DNA of 21,618 nucleotides from contig JBFHER010000033.1 of assembly GCA_041584055.1 (NCBI GenBank), forward strand, positions 1-21,618. Reading direction: 5' to 3'. Positions 1 through 7,893 of the stretch are shown piece after piece (within the stretch, counting starts at the first letter, position 1; every line of letters starts with the position of its first letter). Origin of the DNA: JBFHER01 sp041584055 (GTDB lineage Bacteria > Bacteroidota > Bacteroidia > Bacteroidales > UBA5342). The notes under the pieces are model-generated. The model did not search any database. It was not told the origin of the DNA and worked only from the letters and a program-made list of their open reading frames with translations. Position numbers and translations under genes: made by a program.

Positions 1-14
1 AAAACTGTTTCCAT

Positions 15-42
15 AAAAAAAGGCCGACCTAAGCCGACCTTT
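15..42 (-). terminator. Intrinsic terminator of the arg/pro cluster
   Basis: Read on the minus strand, a 10-bp stem (two G-U pairs) with a 4-nt loop, arms at 33-42 and 19-28, is followed by a run of seven U (complement of 15-21). It lies about 20 nt after the argF' stop codon. The arms also form a near-perfect direct repeat (GCCGACCT twice on the plus strand). It suggests that argF' is the last gene of the transcript, so argB and argH are probably not cotranscribed to the left. Confidence 0.85.
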
Positions 43-63
43 CCATATTATCTTTTTACTCGT

Positions 64-1011
64 TTATAATTTTTCCAGCATCATTTTAAGAACTGTCTGT
101 GCTGAAACCACCCGGTTCGCTGCTTCAGGCACAACGAGAGAGCGATCGCTTTCAATTACACCATCCGTTACAATCATGTTGCGACGAACGGGAAGGCAAT
201 GCATAAAGTATGCATTGTTTGTCAAAGCCATTTTTTCTTCATCAACGGTCCATGCTCTGTCTTTGCTTAGGATTTGTCCATAATCAGAATATGATGCCCA
301 GTTTTTTGCATAAATAAAATCCGCATGCTCAAATGCTTTTTTCTGATCATATTCGATGCTTGCATCACCAACAAATTCGGGTGCCAGCTCATACCCTTTC
401 GGATGGGTAATCACCACATCATAACCGGCCTCCATGGTCCATTGAGCAAAAGAATTTGGAACAGCCTGAGGCAAAGCCCTGGGATGCGGTGCCCATGTGA
501 GCACCACTTTCGGACGTTGAATTTGCTTGTGCTCTTCAATTGTAATCACATCCGCAAATGCCTGCAAAGGATGTCCGGTTGCAGATTCCATGCTTAGTAC
601 TGGAACTCCGGCATATTGAATAAACTGCATCAATATCTTTTCGCTGTAGTCATCTTCCTTGCTTTCAAATTGCGCGAATGAACGAATCCCAATAATATCG
701 CAATAACTTCCTATCACCGGAATGGCCTCTAATAAGTGCTCCGGCTTATCACCATCCATGATCACACCTCTTTCTGTCTCCAACTTCCAAGCACCTTGAT
801 TTACATCCAGGATCATCACATTCATCCCCAGGTTCATGGCGGCCTTCTGCGTACTGAGACGTGTTCTTAAACTTGAATTGAAAAATAAAAGCACGATGGT
901 TTTATTTTTACCCAGTTCTGAATAAGCAAAGGGTGTTTTTTTGACTTCTAAAGCTTCTTTTATTGCTTCCTGCAAATTAGGCAGGTCGTGAACATTTGTA
1001 AATTGTTTCAT
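64..1011 (-). CDS. argF': N-succinylornithine carbamoyltransferase
   Basis: Transfers the carbamoyl group of carbamoyl phosphate to N-succinyl-L-ornithine, giving N-succinylcitrulline, in the cytoplasm. The 315-residue protein is close over its whole length to the Bacteroides fragilis enzyme as I remember it. It has the carbamoyl-phosphate motif SSLRTR (residues 46-51), the Bacteroides-type stretch GDKPEHLLEA around residue 90, and HCLPVRRN near residue 275. In the known enzymes the residue at position 90 sets the substrate: proline for succinylornithine, glutamate for acetylornithine. Here it is Pro90 with no gap in the numbering. An upstream in-frame TTG adds five residues, but I chose the ATG at 1011 because it gives the same N-terminus as the Bacteroides protein. 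It is the last gene of the cluster, 102 nt after proA, and is followed by a terminator. The family call is secure; the succinyl specificity is an inference from one residue plus overall similarity. Confidence 0.93.
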   Translation of the reverse strand: MKQFTNVHDLPNLQEAIKEALEVKKTPFAYSELGKNKTIVLLFFNSSLRTRLSTQKAAMNLGMNVMILDVNQGAWKLETERGVIMDGDKPEHLLEAIPVIGSYCDIIGIRSFAQFESKEDDYSEKILMQFIQYAGVPVLSMESATGHPLQAFADVITIEEHKQIQRPKVVLTWAPHPRALPQAVPNSFAQWTMEAGYDVVITHPKGYELAPEFVGDASIEYDQKKAFEHADFIYAKNWASYSDYGQILSKDRAWTVDEEKMALTNNAYFMHCLPVRRNMIVTDGVIESDRSLVVPEAANRVVSAQTVLKMMLEKL

Positions 1012-1020
1012 ATTTTTTAG

Positions 1021-1054
1021 AATCAAGCGTCAAGACTTAAGAATCAAGACTTCG
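1021..1054. repeat. Degenerate 7-bp tandem repeat between proA and argF'
   Basis: Four full heptamers in exact register (AATCAAG, CGTCAAG, ACTTAAG, AATCAAG) are followed by a partial unit (ACTTCG). On the minus, coding strand the unit reads roughly CTTGAnT. The array ends about 10 nt upstream of the argF' start codon, so it lies in the mRNA just before the ribosome-binding region. Its function is unknown. The rest of the 102-nt gap (1012-1113) shows no promoter or terminator I can support. Confidence 0.7.
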
Positions 1055-1113
1055 TTTTTAGTTAGTATCAAATATCGTGGGTTAAAAATCAGAATGCCGA
1101 ACCTATTGAATCA

Positions 1114-2364
1114 CTATTTCGGGCGCACCTGTCCTTGCCCTTCAACAATCCATTTATAAGACGTCAACTCTTCCAGGGCCATTGGACCACGGGCATGCAA
1201 TTTTTGGGTGCTGATGCCTATTTCAGCGCCTAAGCCAAACTGTGCACCATCGGTAAATGCTGTTGAGACATTCGCATAGACCGCTCCGGCATCTATCATC
1301 TTCAGGAAATTAGCTTTGTTTACTTCATCATTTGTAACAATACACTCGCTGTGCTTTGAACTAAAGGTGATGATATGTTCTATCGCTTCATCAAAAGAAG
1401 CAACCGTTTTTATGGCCATGTTCAAAGATAGAAACTCTGTTCCAAAACTTTCTTTTGTGGCTTTTTTCAACTGATCAGCAGGATATTTCCCCTCCAACAC
1501 TTTATAGGCCTTCTCATCCGCATAAATGGTCACACCTCCTTCAGCCAAAGGTTGACATATCGCCACCAAATCTGCCAGTTTATCATGATGCAGCACCATG
1601 CAGTCCAGGGCATTACATACACTTGGACGACGGGTTTTTGCATTGTTTACAATGTCTTTTGCCATTGCAACATCTGCCGATGCATCCACAAAGGTATGAC
1701 AGATACCCGCACCGGTTTCAATCACCGGGATTGTAGCATTTTCACGCACATAATTTATCAGGCCCTGACTTCCTCTGGGAATCAACAAATCTACATACCC
1801 ATGGGCATTGAGCAATTCTGCAGTTGCTGCCCGTTCTGCTGGCAATAACTGAAGTATCTCTTGGTCAAGACCTTCCTTTTTGAGTACACCCCTTATTACC
1901 TTCACAATGGCACTGTTTGAATCTGAAGCATCACTTCCTCCCTTCAACACACACGCATTTCCTGATTTGAGGCACAGTGAAAACACATCGAATGACACAT
2001 TGGGTCGCGATTCATATATAATTCCAATCACACCAAAAGGAACTGAAACCTTGCTGATCTGCATTCCATTGGGACGATCCACTTTCATAAGTTGTTTTCC
2101 CAGTGGAGATGGCAGTGTTGCAACATTTCGAATGTCTGATGCAATCCCTTCAATCCGCTCTTCATTTAACAACAGTCGATCGTATTTTGGATCCGCCGGA
2201 TCCATGTGTGAAAGATCCTTTTTATTCTCCTCAAGTATCACAGCACAATTAGCAACGGCCGCATCAGCCACAGCATTCAATACACTGTTAATCTTTTCTT
2301 CACTGAGCAGATTTACAGTTCTGCTCGCTTTTAGTACCTTTTCAAATTGCTCTTTACACAGCAT
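1114..2364 (-). CDS. proA: Glutamate-5-semialdehyde dehydrogenase (gamma-glutamyl phosphate reductase)
   Basis: NADPH-dependent reduction of gamma-glutamyl phosphate to glutamate-5-semialdehyde, the second step of proline synthesis from glutamate. The 416 residues match the usual family length (about 415-420). The aldehyde-dehydrogenase fold is shown by the stretch VSVPFGVIGIIYESRPNV (residues 107-123), the cofactor loop LKGGSDA (140-146), and the catalytic cysteine in RRPSVCNALD (Cys250). ATG start at 2364. It lies 126 nt downstream of proB, its partner enzyme, which hands on the labile acyl phosphate. It is followed by argF', so proline and arginine enzymes share this stretch. No oddities in length or active site. 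Confidence 0.96.
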   Translation of the reverse strand: MLCKEQFEKVLKASRTVNLLSEEKINSVLNAVADAAVANCAVILEENKKDLSHMDPADPKYDRLLLNEERIEGIASDIRNVATLPSPLGKQLMKVDRPNGMQISKVSVPFGVIGIIYESRPNVSFDVFSLCLKSGNACVLKGGSDASDSNSAIVKVIRGVLKKEGLDQEILQLLPAERAATAELLNAHGYVDLLIPRGSQGLINYVRENATIPVIETGAGICHTFVDASADVAMAKDIVNNAKTRRPSVCNALDCMVLHHDKLADLVAICQPLAEGGVTIYADEKAYKVLEGKYPADQLKKATKESFGTEFLSLNMAIKTVASFDEAIEHIITFSSKHSECIVTNDEVNKANFLKMIDAGAVYANVSTAFTDGAQFGLGAEIGISTQKLHARGPMALEELTSYKWIVEGQGQVRPK

Positions 2365-2490
2365 GCTTATTTAATTTAACGGTGTTCTTTTATTTTGATT
2401 CAATGCATAAAATGTCTAATATCCGTTTTTATGGCAAGGCCGCTTCCTGTACATTCCCCACATTCCCTCAAAAAAAAGGAATGCCAAATA

Positions 2491-3570
2491 TTAATTATCT
2501 AAAAACAGATAATCGTAATGGATGATGGGTTTTTCACCTTTTTTACCGATCACATCTTTCGCCTTCTCAGCACCATGCATTGTTTTTCCAAGACCGATAT
2601 GATGGCCCTCTTCATCAATAATTCTAACGATATCTCCTTTCCTGAATTCACCTTTCACTTTGGTGAGTCCCACGGGCAAAAGACTGCTTGCTTTATCGGA
2701 TAACAAAGCCTGCTTCGCGCCCTGATTCACAACAAGGGTTCCTTTTGCAAACTCTCCTGAATGGGCCAACCATTTTTTTACCGGACTATGTTTTTTCTCT
2801 GCCTTAAACCTGGTATAGCGGATTCCTTCCTTTTTAGACAGGATGTCGGTAAGAATATTCTCTCTGATCCCGTTTGCAATGATAACATCGATTCCCTCAG
2901 CGGCCACTTTTCTGGCCAAATTGTACTTTGTAATCATTCCGCCCCTGCCAAAATTGGATTTATGCGTTTGAATCACTTTTGAAATATCTTTGTCATGAAC
3001 CTGCACCCTTGCAATTACCTCAGATGCCGGATCCGCAGGATCTCCGTTAAAGATCCCATCCACATTGCTGAGGATAAACAGTGCATCCGCATCCTGCATC
3101 GATGCAATCATCCCTGATAGCTCATCGTTGTCAGTAAACATCAACTCTGTGACCGAGATGGCATCATTCTCGTTAATGATCGGTATGATCCCATTTTCAA
3201 GCAATACTTCAATGCAATTTCTAAGGTTAAGGTAATGACGCCGGTCTCTGAAGTCATCTTTGGTCACCAGCAATTGGGCACATTTTAATCCTTGATTTTC
3301 CATCAGGTTGGTGTATGCATTGATGAGGTTCACCTGACCAACGGAAGAAAACAGTTGCCTTTCTGAAATTGTATCTTTGGCTTTAGCCTTGCCCAGCACT
3401 CCTCTGCCTGCTGCCACAGCACCTGATGACACCATCACCACCTCAACGCCCTTGCTTCTGAGCGCTGCAACCTGGTTTACAATCCCGGCCATTCGCTGTT
3501 GACTTAACATCCCGTCAGTTCCTGTTAGAACGTTGGACCCAATTTTTATGGTCAGCTTTTTATATTGCAT
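2491..3570 (-). CDS. proB: Glutamate 5-kinase
   Basis: ATP-dependent phosphorylation of glutamate to gamma-glutamyl phosphate, the first and normally proline-inhibited step of proline synthesis. The 359-residue protein has an amino-acid kinase domain (about 1-250) with KIGSNVLT at residues 9-16, MVSSGAVAAG near 46-55, INENDA near 153-158 and the nucleotide-loop motif GRGGMITK near 208-215. A C-terminal PUA domain (about 270-355) follows, as in E. coli ProB (367 residues). ATG start at 3570 overlaps the proC stop by one base (TAATG), a sign of translational coupling. The 126-nt gap after it contains a short hairpin (CATTCC/GGAATG) whose U-run lies in the loop, so it is not a terminator of normal form. 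Confidence 0.96.
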   Translation of the reverse strand: MQYKKLTIKIGSNVLTGTDGMLSQQRMAGIVNQVAALRSKGVEVVMVSSGAVAAGRGVLGKAKAKDTISERQLFSSVGQVNLINAYTNLMENQGLKCAQLLVTKDDFRDRRHYLNLRNCIEVLLENGIIPIINENDAISVTELMFTDNDELSGMIASMQDADALFILSNVDGIFNGDPADPASEVIARVQVHDKDISKVIQTHKSNFGRGGMITKYNLARKVAAEGIDVIIANGIRENILTDILSKKEGIRYTRFKAEKKHSPVKKWLAHSGEFAKGTLVVNQGAKQALLSDKASSLLPVGLTKVKGEFRKGDIVRIIDEEGHHIGLGKTMHGAEKAKDVIGKKGEKPIIHYDYLFLDN

Positions 3571-4370
3571 TAATTGCCGTTCCCTATTTTTTTATACGAT
3601 GCCAGTATCCCTTTAATGATGGAAGAGCTGAATCCGGCATGTTCCATTTCATTCAATCCTGTGATGGTGATACCTTTTGGTGTTGTCACCTTATCAATTT
3701 CCCGTTCGGGATGTGTATTGTTTTGAATGATCAGTTCAGCCGCTCCTTTCGCGATTTGAGCAGCGATTAGTTTTGCGTCATCCGCTCCGAAGCCAATTTC
3801 AACCCCACCTTGAATCGCTGCACGGATAAACCGCAATGCAAATGCGATACCACATCCGGCCAATGCTGTTGCAGCCGCCATTTGGTCCTCAGGGATAAAA
3901 ATAACTTCTCCAAGTTGTCTGAACAAATCTCCGATGGCCTGCTTTTGCTCTTTTGTCGCATTAAAAGCTGAGATACACGACATGGATTCCTGTATGGCCA
4001 CGCCGGTATTTGGCATCACACGAAACAAGGGTGGCGTAGTGGTCAATTTATCATAAATACTCACAGAATCCGCCCCTGTAACACATGAAACCAGTACGTG
4101 ATCAGGGGTAACCACATCCGCAATGGTGCTTAACAAATCATCGATCTGCCAGGGTTTTACAACCAACATTACCAAATTGGCTTTAGACACAGCTTCTTTT
4201 GCATCTGAAGTAACCACAAATCCCATTTCAGAAAGTGATTCCATTCGAGACGCATGCTTTTCAGCCAGGATCATATCTTCACGCTTAATCATCCCTGATT
4301 TTTCCAATCCCTTTGCGATTGAGAATCCAAGATTTCCGGCACCCAGTATAGCAATCTTTTTTATATCCAT
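3570..4370 (-). CDS. proC: Pyrroline-5-carboxylate reductase
   Basis: Reduces 1-pyrroline-5-carboxylate to L-proline with NAD(P)H, the last step of proline synthesis. The N-terminal Rossmann motif GAGNLG (residues 10-15) binds the dinucleotide. The middle has VKPWQ (about 72-76) and VSCVTG. The C-terminal helical domain has ALAGCGIAFALRF in place of the commoner LTGSGPAY, and DKVTTPKGIT in place of VTSPGGTT. I recall similar substitutions in other Bacteroidota, so the family call is not in doubt. At 266 residues it is of normal length. The gene starts 3 nt after the argD stop and overlaps proB by one base, so argD-proC-proB form a tightly coupled block. Confidence 0.94.
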   Translation of the reverse strand: MDIKKIAILGAGNLGFSIAKGLEKSGMIKREDMILAEKHASRMESLSEMGFVVTSDAKEAVSKANLVMLVVKPWQIDDLLSTIADVVTPDHVLVSCVTGADSVSIYDKLTTTPPLFRVMPNTGVAIQESMSCISAFNATKEQKQAIGDLFRQLGEVIFIPEDQMAAATALAGCGIAFALRFIRAAIQGGVEIGFGADDAKLIAAQIAKGAAELIIQNNTHPEREIDKVTTPKGITITGLNEMEHAGFSSSIIKGILASYKKIGNGN

Positions 4371-4373
4371 AAC

Positions 4374-5501
4374 TTAATTATTGATGCATTTTTTTATTGA
4401 GTCAACAAATTGTTTTGCCTGCGACATGGTTAAAGTTAACGGTGGCAGCAGGCGTACAATATTTTTTCCCGAAACGCCAGTAAAGATATGATGTTTAAAT
4501 AATAAATCCTTCCTTAAACCGGCAATCTCAGAGGCAAATTCCATACCGATCATCAATCCTTTTCCCCGAATTGACAAAAGCCCCGGAAGATCTTTTAATG
4601 CATCCATCAAATAGTTTCCTACAAGAAGTGCATTGTTAACAAGTCCTTCTTGTTCTATCACATCCAGCACTGCCAGACATGCTGCACAAGCCAGATGATT
4701 CCCCCCAAAAGTGGTTCCTAACAAACCATAAGATGCTTCAAACTCAGGACTAATGATCAATCCTCCTACGGGAAATCCATTCCCCATCCCCTTGGCCACA
4801 GTGATCAAATCCGGCTTTACCTTTGAGTATTGATGTGCAAAAAACAAGCCGCTGCGACCATATCCCGATTGGATTTCATCCAGGATCAAGATGGTTCCGG
4901 TCTTATTGCATTCTACCTGTAGTGCCTCAAGAAAGGCCCCATCCGGCACATAAATACCGCCAATTCCCTGGATGCCTTCAACAATCAGCGCAGCCACATC
5001 CTTATTGCTTAAAGCTACTTTTACAGCATCGATATCATTCAGATCCAACAAAACCACTTCAAGGTCGCTGTTGACCGGTGCAATGATTTTTGGATTATCT
5101 GTAATTGCCACAGCAGCTGATGTACGACCGTGAAAGCCTTTTTTGAAAGCCACAACTTTCTTTCTACCATTGTGAAAAGACGCCAGTTTTAGCGCATTTT
5201 CATTGGCTTCAGCTCCCGAGTTGCAAAAGAAAAAGCGATAGTCATTGTATCCCGATATGTTTCCTAACTTGGCGGCAACCTCCTTTTGAAGGTTGTTGAT
5301 AATTGAATTTGAATAAAAGCCAAGTTTAGAAACCTGATCACTTATTTTTTCAACATAGGTGGGATGGGAATGACCTATTGAAATAACGGCGTGACCGCCA
5401 TAGAGATCGAGGTATTTATTTCCTTCTGAATCCCAAACATAGCAACCTTCACCTTTGACTGGTTCAATTTGAAAAACAGGATAGACATCAAATAAATTCA
5501 T
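4374..5501 (-). CDS. argD: N-succinyl/acetylornithine aminotransferase
   Basis: PLP-dependent class-III aminotransferase that converts the N-acylglutamate semialdehyde to N-acylornithine using glutamate. Visible motifs are the phosphate-binding NSGAEANE (residues 94-101), the cofactor-ring aspartate in LILDEIQSGYGR (Asp208), and the Schiff-base lysine in ITVAKGMGNG (Lys237). The length of 375 is normal for ArgD (about 375-400). Because the transcarbamylase in the same cluster looks succinylornithine-specific, the natural substrate here is probably the succinylated compound. ArgD-type enzymes commonly accept both. ATG start at 5501. It is separated from argC by an unusually long 217-nt gap, while proC follows after 3 nt, so argD may head a sub-operon. 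Confidence 0.94.
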   Translation of the reverse strand: MNLFDVYPVFQIEPVKGEGCYVWDSEGNKYLDLYGGHAVISIGHSHPTYVEKISDQVSKLGFYSNSIINNLQKEVAAKLGNISGYNDYRFFFCNSGAEANENALKLASFHNGRKKVVAFKKGFHGRTSAAVAITDNPKIIAPVNSDLEVVLLDLNDIDAVKVALSNKDVAALIVEGIQGIGGIYVPDGAFLEALQVECNKTGTILILDEIQSGYGRSGLFFAHQYSKVKPDLITVAKGMGNGFPVGGLIISPEFEASYGLLGTTFGGNHLACAACLAVLDVIEQEGLVNNALLVGNYLMDALKDLPGLLSIRGKGLMIGMEFASEIAGLRKDLLFKHHIFTGVSGKNIVRLLPPLTLTMSQAKQFVDSIKKCINN

Positions 5502-5718
5502 TTGAGTTTTGATTTTTAATAGAAAAGAATTGCAATTCCAATATTGGATAAAAGCAGAAACTTACCCGAAAAACCCCGGGGAGTTCTGCAATGAAAGGAA
5601 GGAGGAGACCCTCACAGCATTAATTACTATGATTCGGGCAAACTAACACACAACCCGATCACTACGAAACACACTAAACGAACACAAGTCAAATAAAAAA
5701 CTAACAACTAAATCGCAA
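5502..5718 (-). other. 217-nt argC-argD intergenic region with palindromes
   Basis: This is the longest gap inside the cluster. It contains two adjacent perfect palindromes, GAATTGCAATTC (5527-5538) and CCAATATTGG (5538-5547), 26-46 bp before the argD start. An 8-bp CCCCGGGG lies at 5574-5581. A bulged 7-bp hairpin has arms at 5631-5638 and 5654-5660 and no U-run. I find no clear TAnnTTTG promoter element for argD on the minus strand and no ARG-box of the quality seen at 9012-9050. A regulatory role is likely from length and symmetry but not shown. Confidence 0.5.
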
Positions 5719-6684
5719 TTAAAATGCTGTTGATTTTAAACCTAAACCGGTTGTCTCCTCCAATCCAAACATTAAATTCATATTCTGAACCGCTTGTCCA
5801 GATGCTCCTTTTAATAAGTTATCAATCATACTTATCACATGAATTTTTCCTTCATGCTTTGAAATGTATAACAGACATTTATTTGTATTAACCACTTGTT
5901 TCAGATCCGGGTTTTTATCTGTAATAAAAACGAAACTGTGATCATCATAAAACGCTTCGTACAATCCCTTAACAACATCTAATTCAATGTTTAGATTGAG
6001 ATAAACGGAAGCCATGATTCCCCTTGTAAAGTTCCCTCGCACAGGAATGAAGTTAATAGGTTTATCAAAGCTGCTTTGCAAATGAACCAGCGATTCCCTT
6101 ATTTCTGCGAGATGTTGATGGCTAAATGCCTTATAAATTGAAACATTGCCGTTCCTCCAGCTGAAATGAGATGTTGAAGTCGGCTTTTGTCCGGCGCCAG
6201 TGGAACCTGTGATTGCGTGAATATGGATCTCATCATTCAGAAGCAGATTCTTTGCAAGCGGGAGCAAGGCCAGTTGAATTGAAGTGGCAAAACATCCCGG
6301 GTTTGCAATTTTTTCGGCGTGAATGATTTGCTTTCTGTTCAGCTCGGGCAATCCATAGACAAAACCATGATCCCCATTCAACCTGTAATCGTGGCTAAGG
6401 TCAATGATTTTAACGCCTTCAGGAATGGCATTGTCTTCGACAAATGTTTTTGATGCACCATGCCCCATACATAGGAAAATCACATCCACGTCTTCAAAAC
6501 GCAAGTCATCTGTAAATGTCAGATCTGTTTCACCAAACAAATCGGTGTGAACATCAGTCACTTCATTTCCGGCATTGCTATTGCTGTGAATAAAAGCGAT
6601 TTCTGCATCCGGATGATACAACAAAATCCGCACTAGTTCGCCGGCAGTATAACCTGCTCCACCTATGATTCCAACCTTTATCAT
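5719..6684 (-). CDS. argC: N-acyl-gamma-glutamyl-phosphate reductase
   Basis: NADPH-dependent reduction of N-acylglutamyl phosphate to the semialdehyde, third step of ornithine synthesis. The substrate is probably succinylated here, judging from the transcarbamylase. The Rossmann motif GIIGGAGYTAGELVRIL (residues 5-21), the SHDYR motif (97-101) and the catalytic cysteine in ANPGCFATS (Cys131) are all present. A later stretch, FIPVRGNFTRGI, matches the family's substrate and dimer region. At 321 residues it belongs to the shorter class. ATG start at 6684, one base after the argG stop, so translation is probably coupled. Confidence 0.95.
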   Translation of the reverse strand: MIKVGIIGGAGYTAGELVRILLYHPDAEIAFIHSNSNAGNEVTDVHTDLFGETDLTFTDDLRFEDVDVIFLCMGHGASKTFVEDNAIPEGVKIIDLSHDYRLNGDHGFVYGLPELNRKQIIHAEKIANPGCFATSIQLALLPLAKNLLLNDEIHIHAITGSTGAGQKPTSTSHFSWRNGNVSIYKAFSHQHLAEIRESLVHLQSSFDKPINFIPVRGNFTRGIMASVYLNLNIELDVVKGLYEAFYDDHSFVFITDKNPDLKQVVNTNKCLLYISKHEGKIHVISMIDNLLKGASGQAVQNMNLMFGLEETTGLGLKSTAF

Positions 6685-6685
6685 T

Positions 6686-7882
6686 TTATTTTTTACCTTT
6701 CATTACACTTTGATGGATCTTCATTTGGTTGCCCAGTATTTTTGTGAATCCCTTCACGTCATCTGCAGTCCATGCTTTGTTCATCTCACCATATTCCCCA
6801 AATTCTGACTTCATCAGATCAAACTCTGATTCGATGCCCACAAGTACGTAATGTTTTTCTCTTAAAGACACAAAGACTTTACCTGTCACATTCTGCTGAG
6901 TACTTTCCAGGAATTTTTCTAAATCGCGCATTACGGGCTCCAGGTATTGTGCTTCATGTAAAAACATGCCATACCAGGTTCCCAACTGATCTTTCCAGTA
7001 CTGCTGCCATTTTGTTAGTGTGTGTTTTTCGAGCATCTGATGTGCTTTTATCAACAACACTGGTGCGGCAGCTTCAAAACCCACGCGCCCTTTTATCCCA
7101 ATGATGGTATCTCCAATGTGCATATCACGTCCTATGCCCCATGGACCAGCAATCGCCTCAACTTCAAGGATTGCATCCACCGGATTGTCGAATTTTTTAC
7201 CATTCACCTGTTTAATTTCTCCTTTCTCAAAATACAATTCCAAGGCCTCTTCACCCTTCTTTGTCATCTGAGTTGGATATGCTGACTCAGGCAAGGTCTG
7301 ATCTGAACGCAGCGTTTCTTTTCCACCAATGCTTGTTCCCCAGAGGCCTTTGTTGATGGAGTACTCCATCTTACTCCAGTCGGCCACAACACCATGCTCT
7401 TTCAAATAATTAATCTCAGCCTCTCTTGAGAGCTCCAGGTCACGTGTAGGTGTTAAAATTTCTATTTCAGGGGCAAGCACATTGAAGGTCAGATCAAATC
7501 GCACCTGATCGTTACCAGCGCCTGTGCTGCCATGAGCAACATAGTCTGCTTTTATTTTTTTGGCATACTCGATGATGGCAATTGCCTGAAAGATTCTCTC
7601 GGAACTTACCGATATGGGATAGGTTCCATTGCGAAGCACATTCCCGTAAATCATGTAACGAATGCTCTTTTCATAATACTCTTTTGTTACATCCAGAGCA
7701 ACATGATTTGCTGCTCCCAAAGCAATTGCTCTTTCTTCAATCACTTTTAGATCAGCCGTTGAAAACCCACCTGTATTTGCAACAGCTGTATATACTTCCA
7801 GGCCTTTTTCTTCTGACAAGTACTTTGCACAATACGAGGTGTCCAAACCTCCACTAAACGCTAATAAAACCCTTTTTTTCAT
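6686..7882 (-). CDS. argG: Argininosuccinate synthase
   Basis: Joins citrulline and aspartate with ATP to form argininosuccinate. The N-type ATP pyrophosphatase loop AFSGGLDTS is at residues 8-16. GTYPISVSSERI and AHGSTGAGNDQVRF, which bind substrates, follow near residues 87 and 117. The length of 398 is normal. It uses free citrulline, so the succinyl group must be removed by a deacylase that is not in this window. It starts 11 nt after the GNAT gene and abuts argC. The next enzyme, argininosuccinate lyase (argH), is absent here. Confidence 0.97.
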   Translation of the reverse strand: MKKRVLLAFSGGLDTSYCAKYLSEEKGLEVYTAVANTGGFSTADLKVIEERAIALGAANHVALDVTKEYYEKSIRYMIYGNVLRNGTYPISVSSERIFQAIAIIEYAKKIKADYVAHGSTGAGNDQVRFDLTFNVLAPEIEILTPTRDLELSREAEINYLKEHGVVADWSKMEYSINKGLWGTSIGGKETLRSDQTLPESAYPTQMTKKGEEALELYFEKGEIKQVNGKKFDNPVDAILEVEAIAGPWGIGRDMHIGDTIIGIKGRVGFEAAAPVLLIKAHQMLEKHTLTKWQQYWKDQLGTWYGMFLHEAQYLEPVMRDLEKFLESTQQNVTGKVFVSLREKHYVLVGIESEFDLMKSEFGEYGEMNKAWTADDVKGFTKILGNQMKIHQSVMKGKK

Positions 7883-7893
7883 ATCATATTTTT

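Noticed and set aside
1012..1026. Five-residue extension of the transcarbamylase from a TTG at 1026
   Set aside because: The ATG at 1011 reproduces the Bacteroides numbering exactly and the TTG lies inside the heptamer repeat.
1880..2374. A 164-residue plus-strand frame over proA
   Set aside because: Shadow of an intact, well-conserved proA gene; no family resemblance and no promoter.
2400..2416. A possible ARG box before proA (TGCATAAAATGTCT)
   Set aside because: Only the left half fits the pattern; the right half does not, unlike the boxes at 9012-9050.
2461..2490. Possible terminator between proB and proA
   Set aside because: The 6-bp CATTCC/GGAATG hairpin has its U-run in the loop rather than after the stem, so it lacks terminator form.
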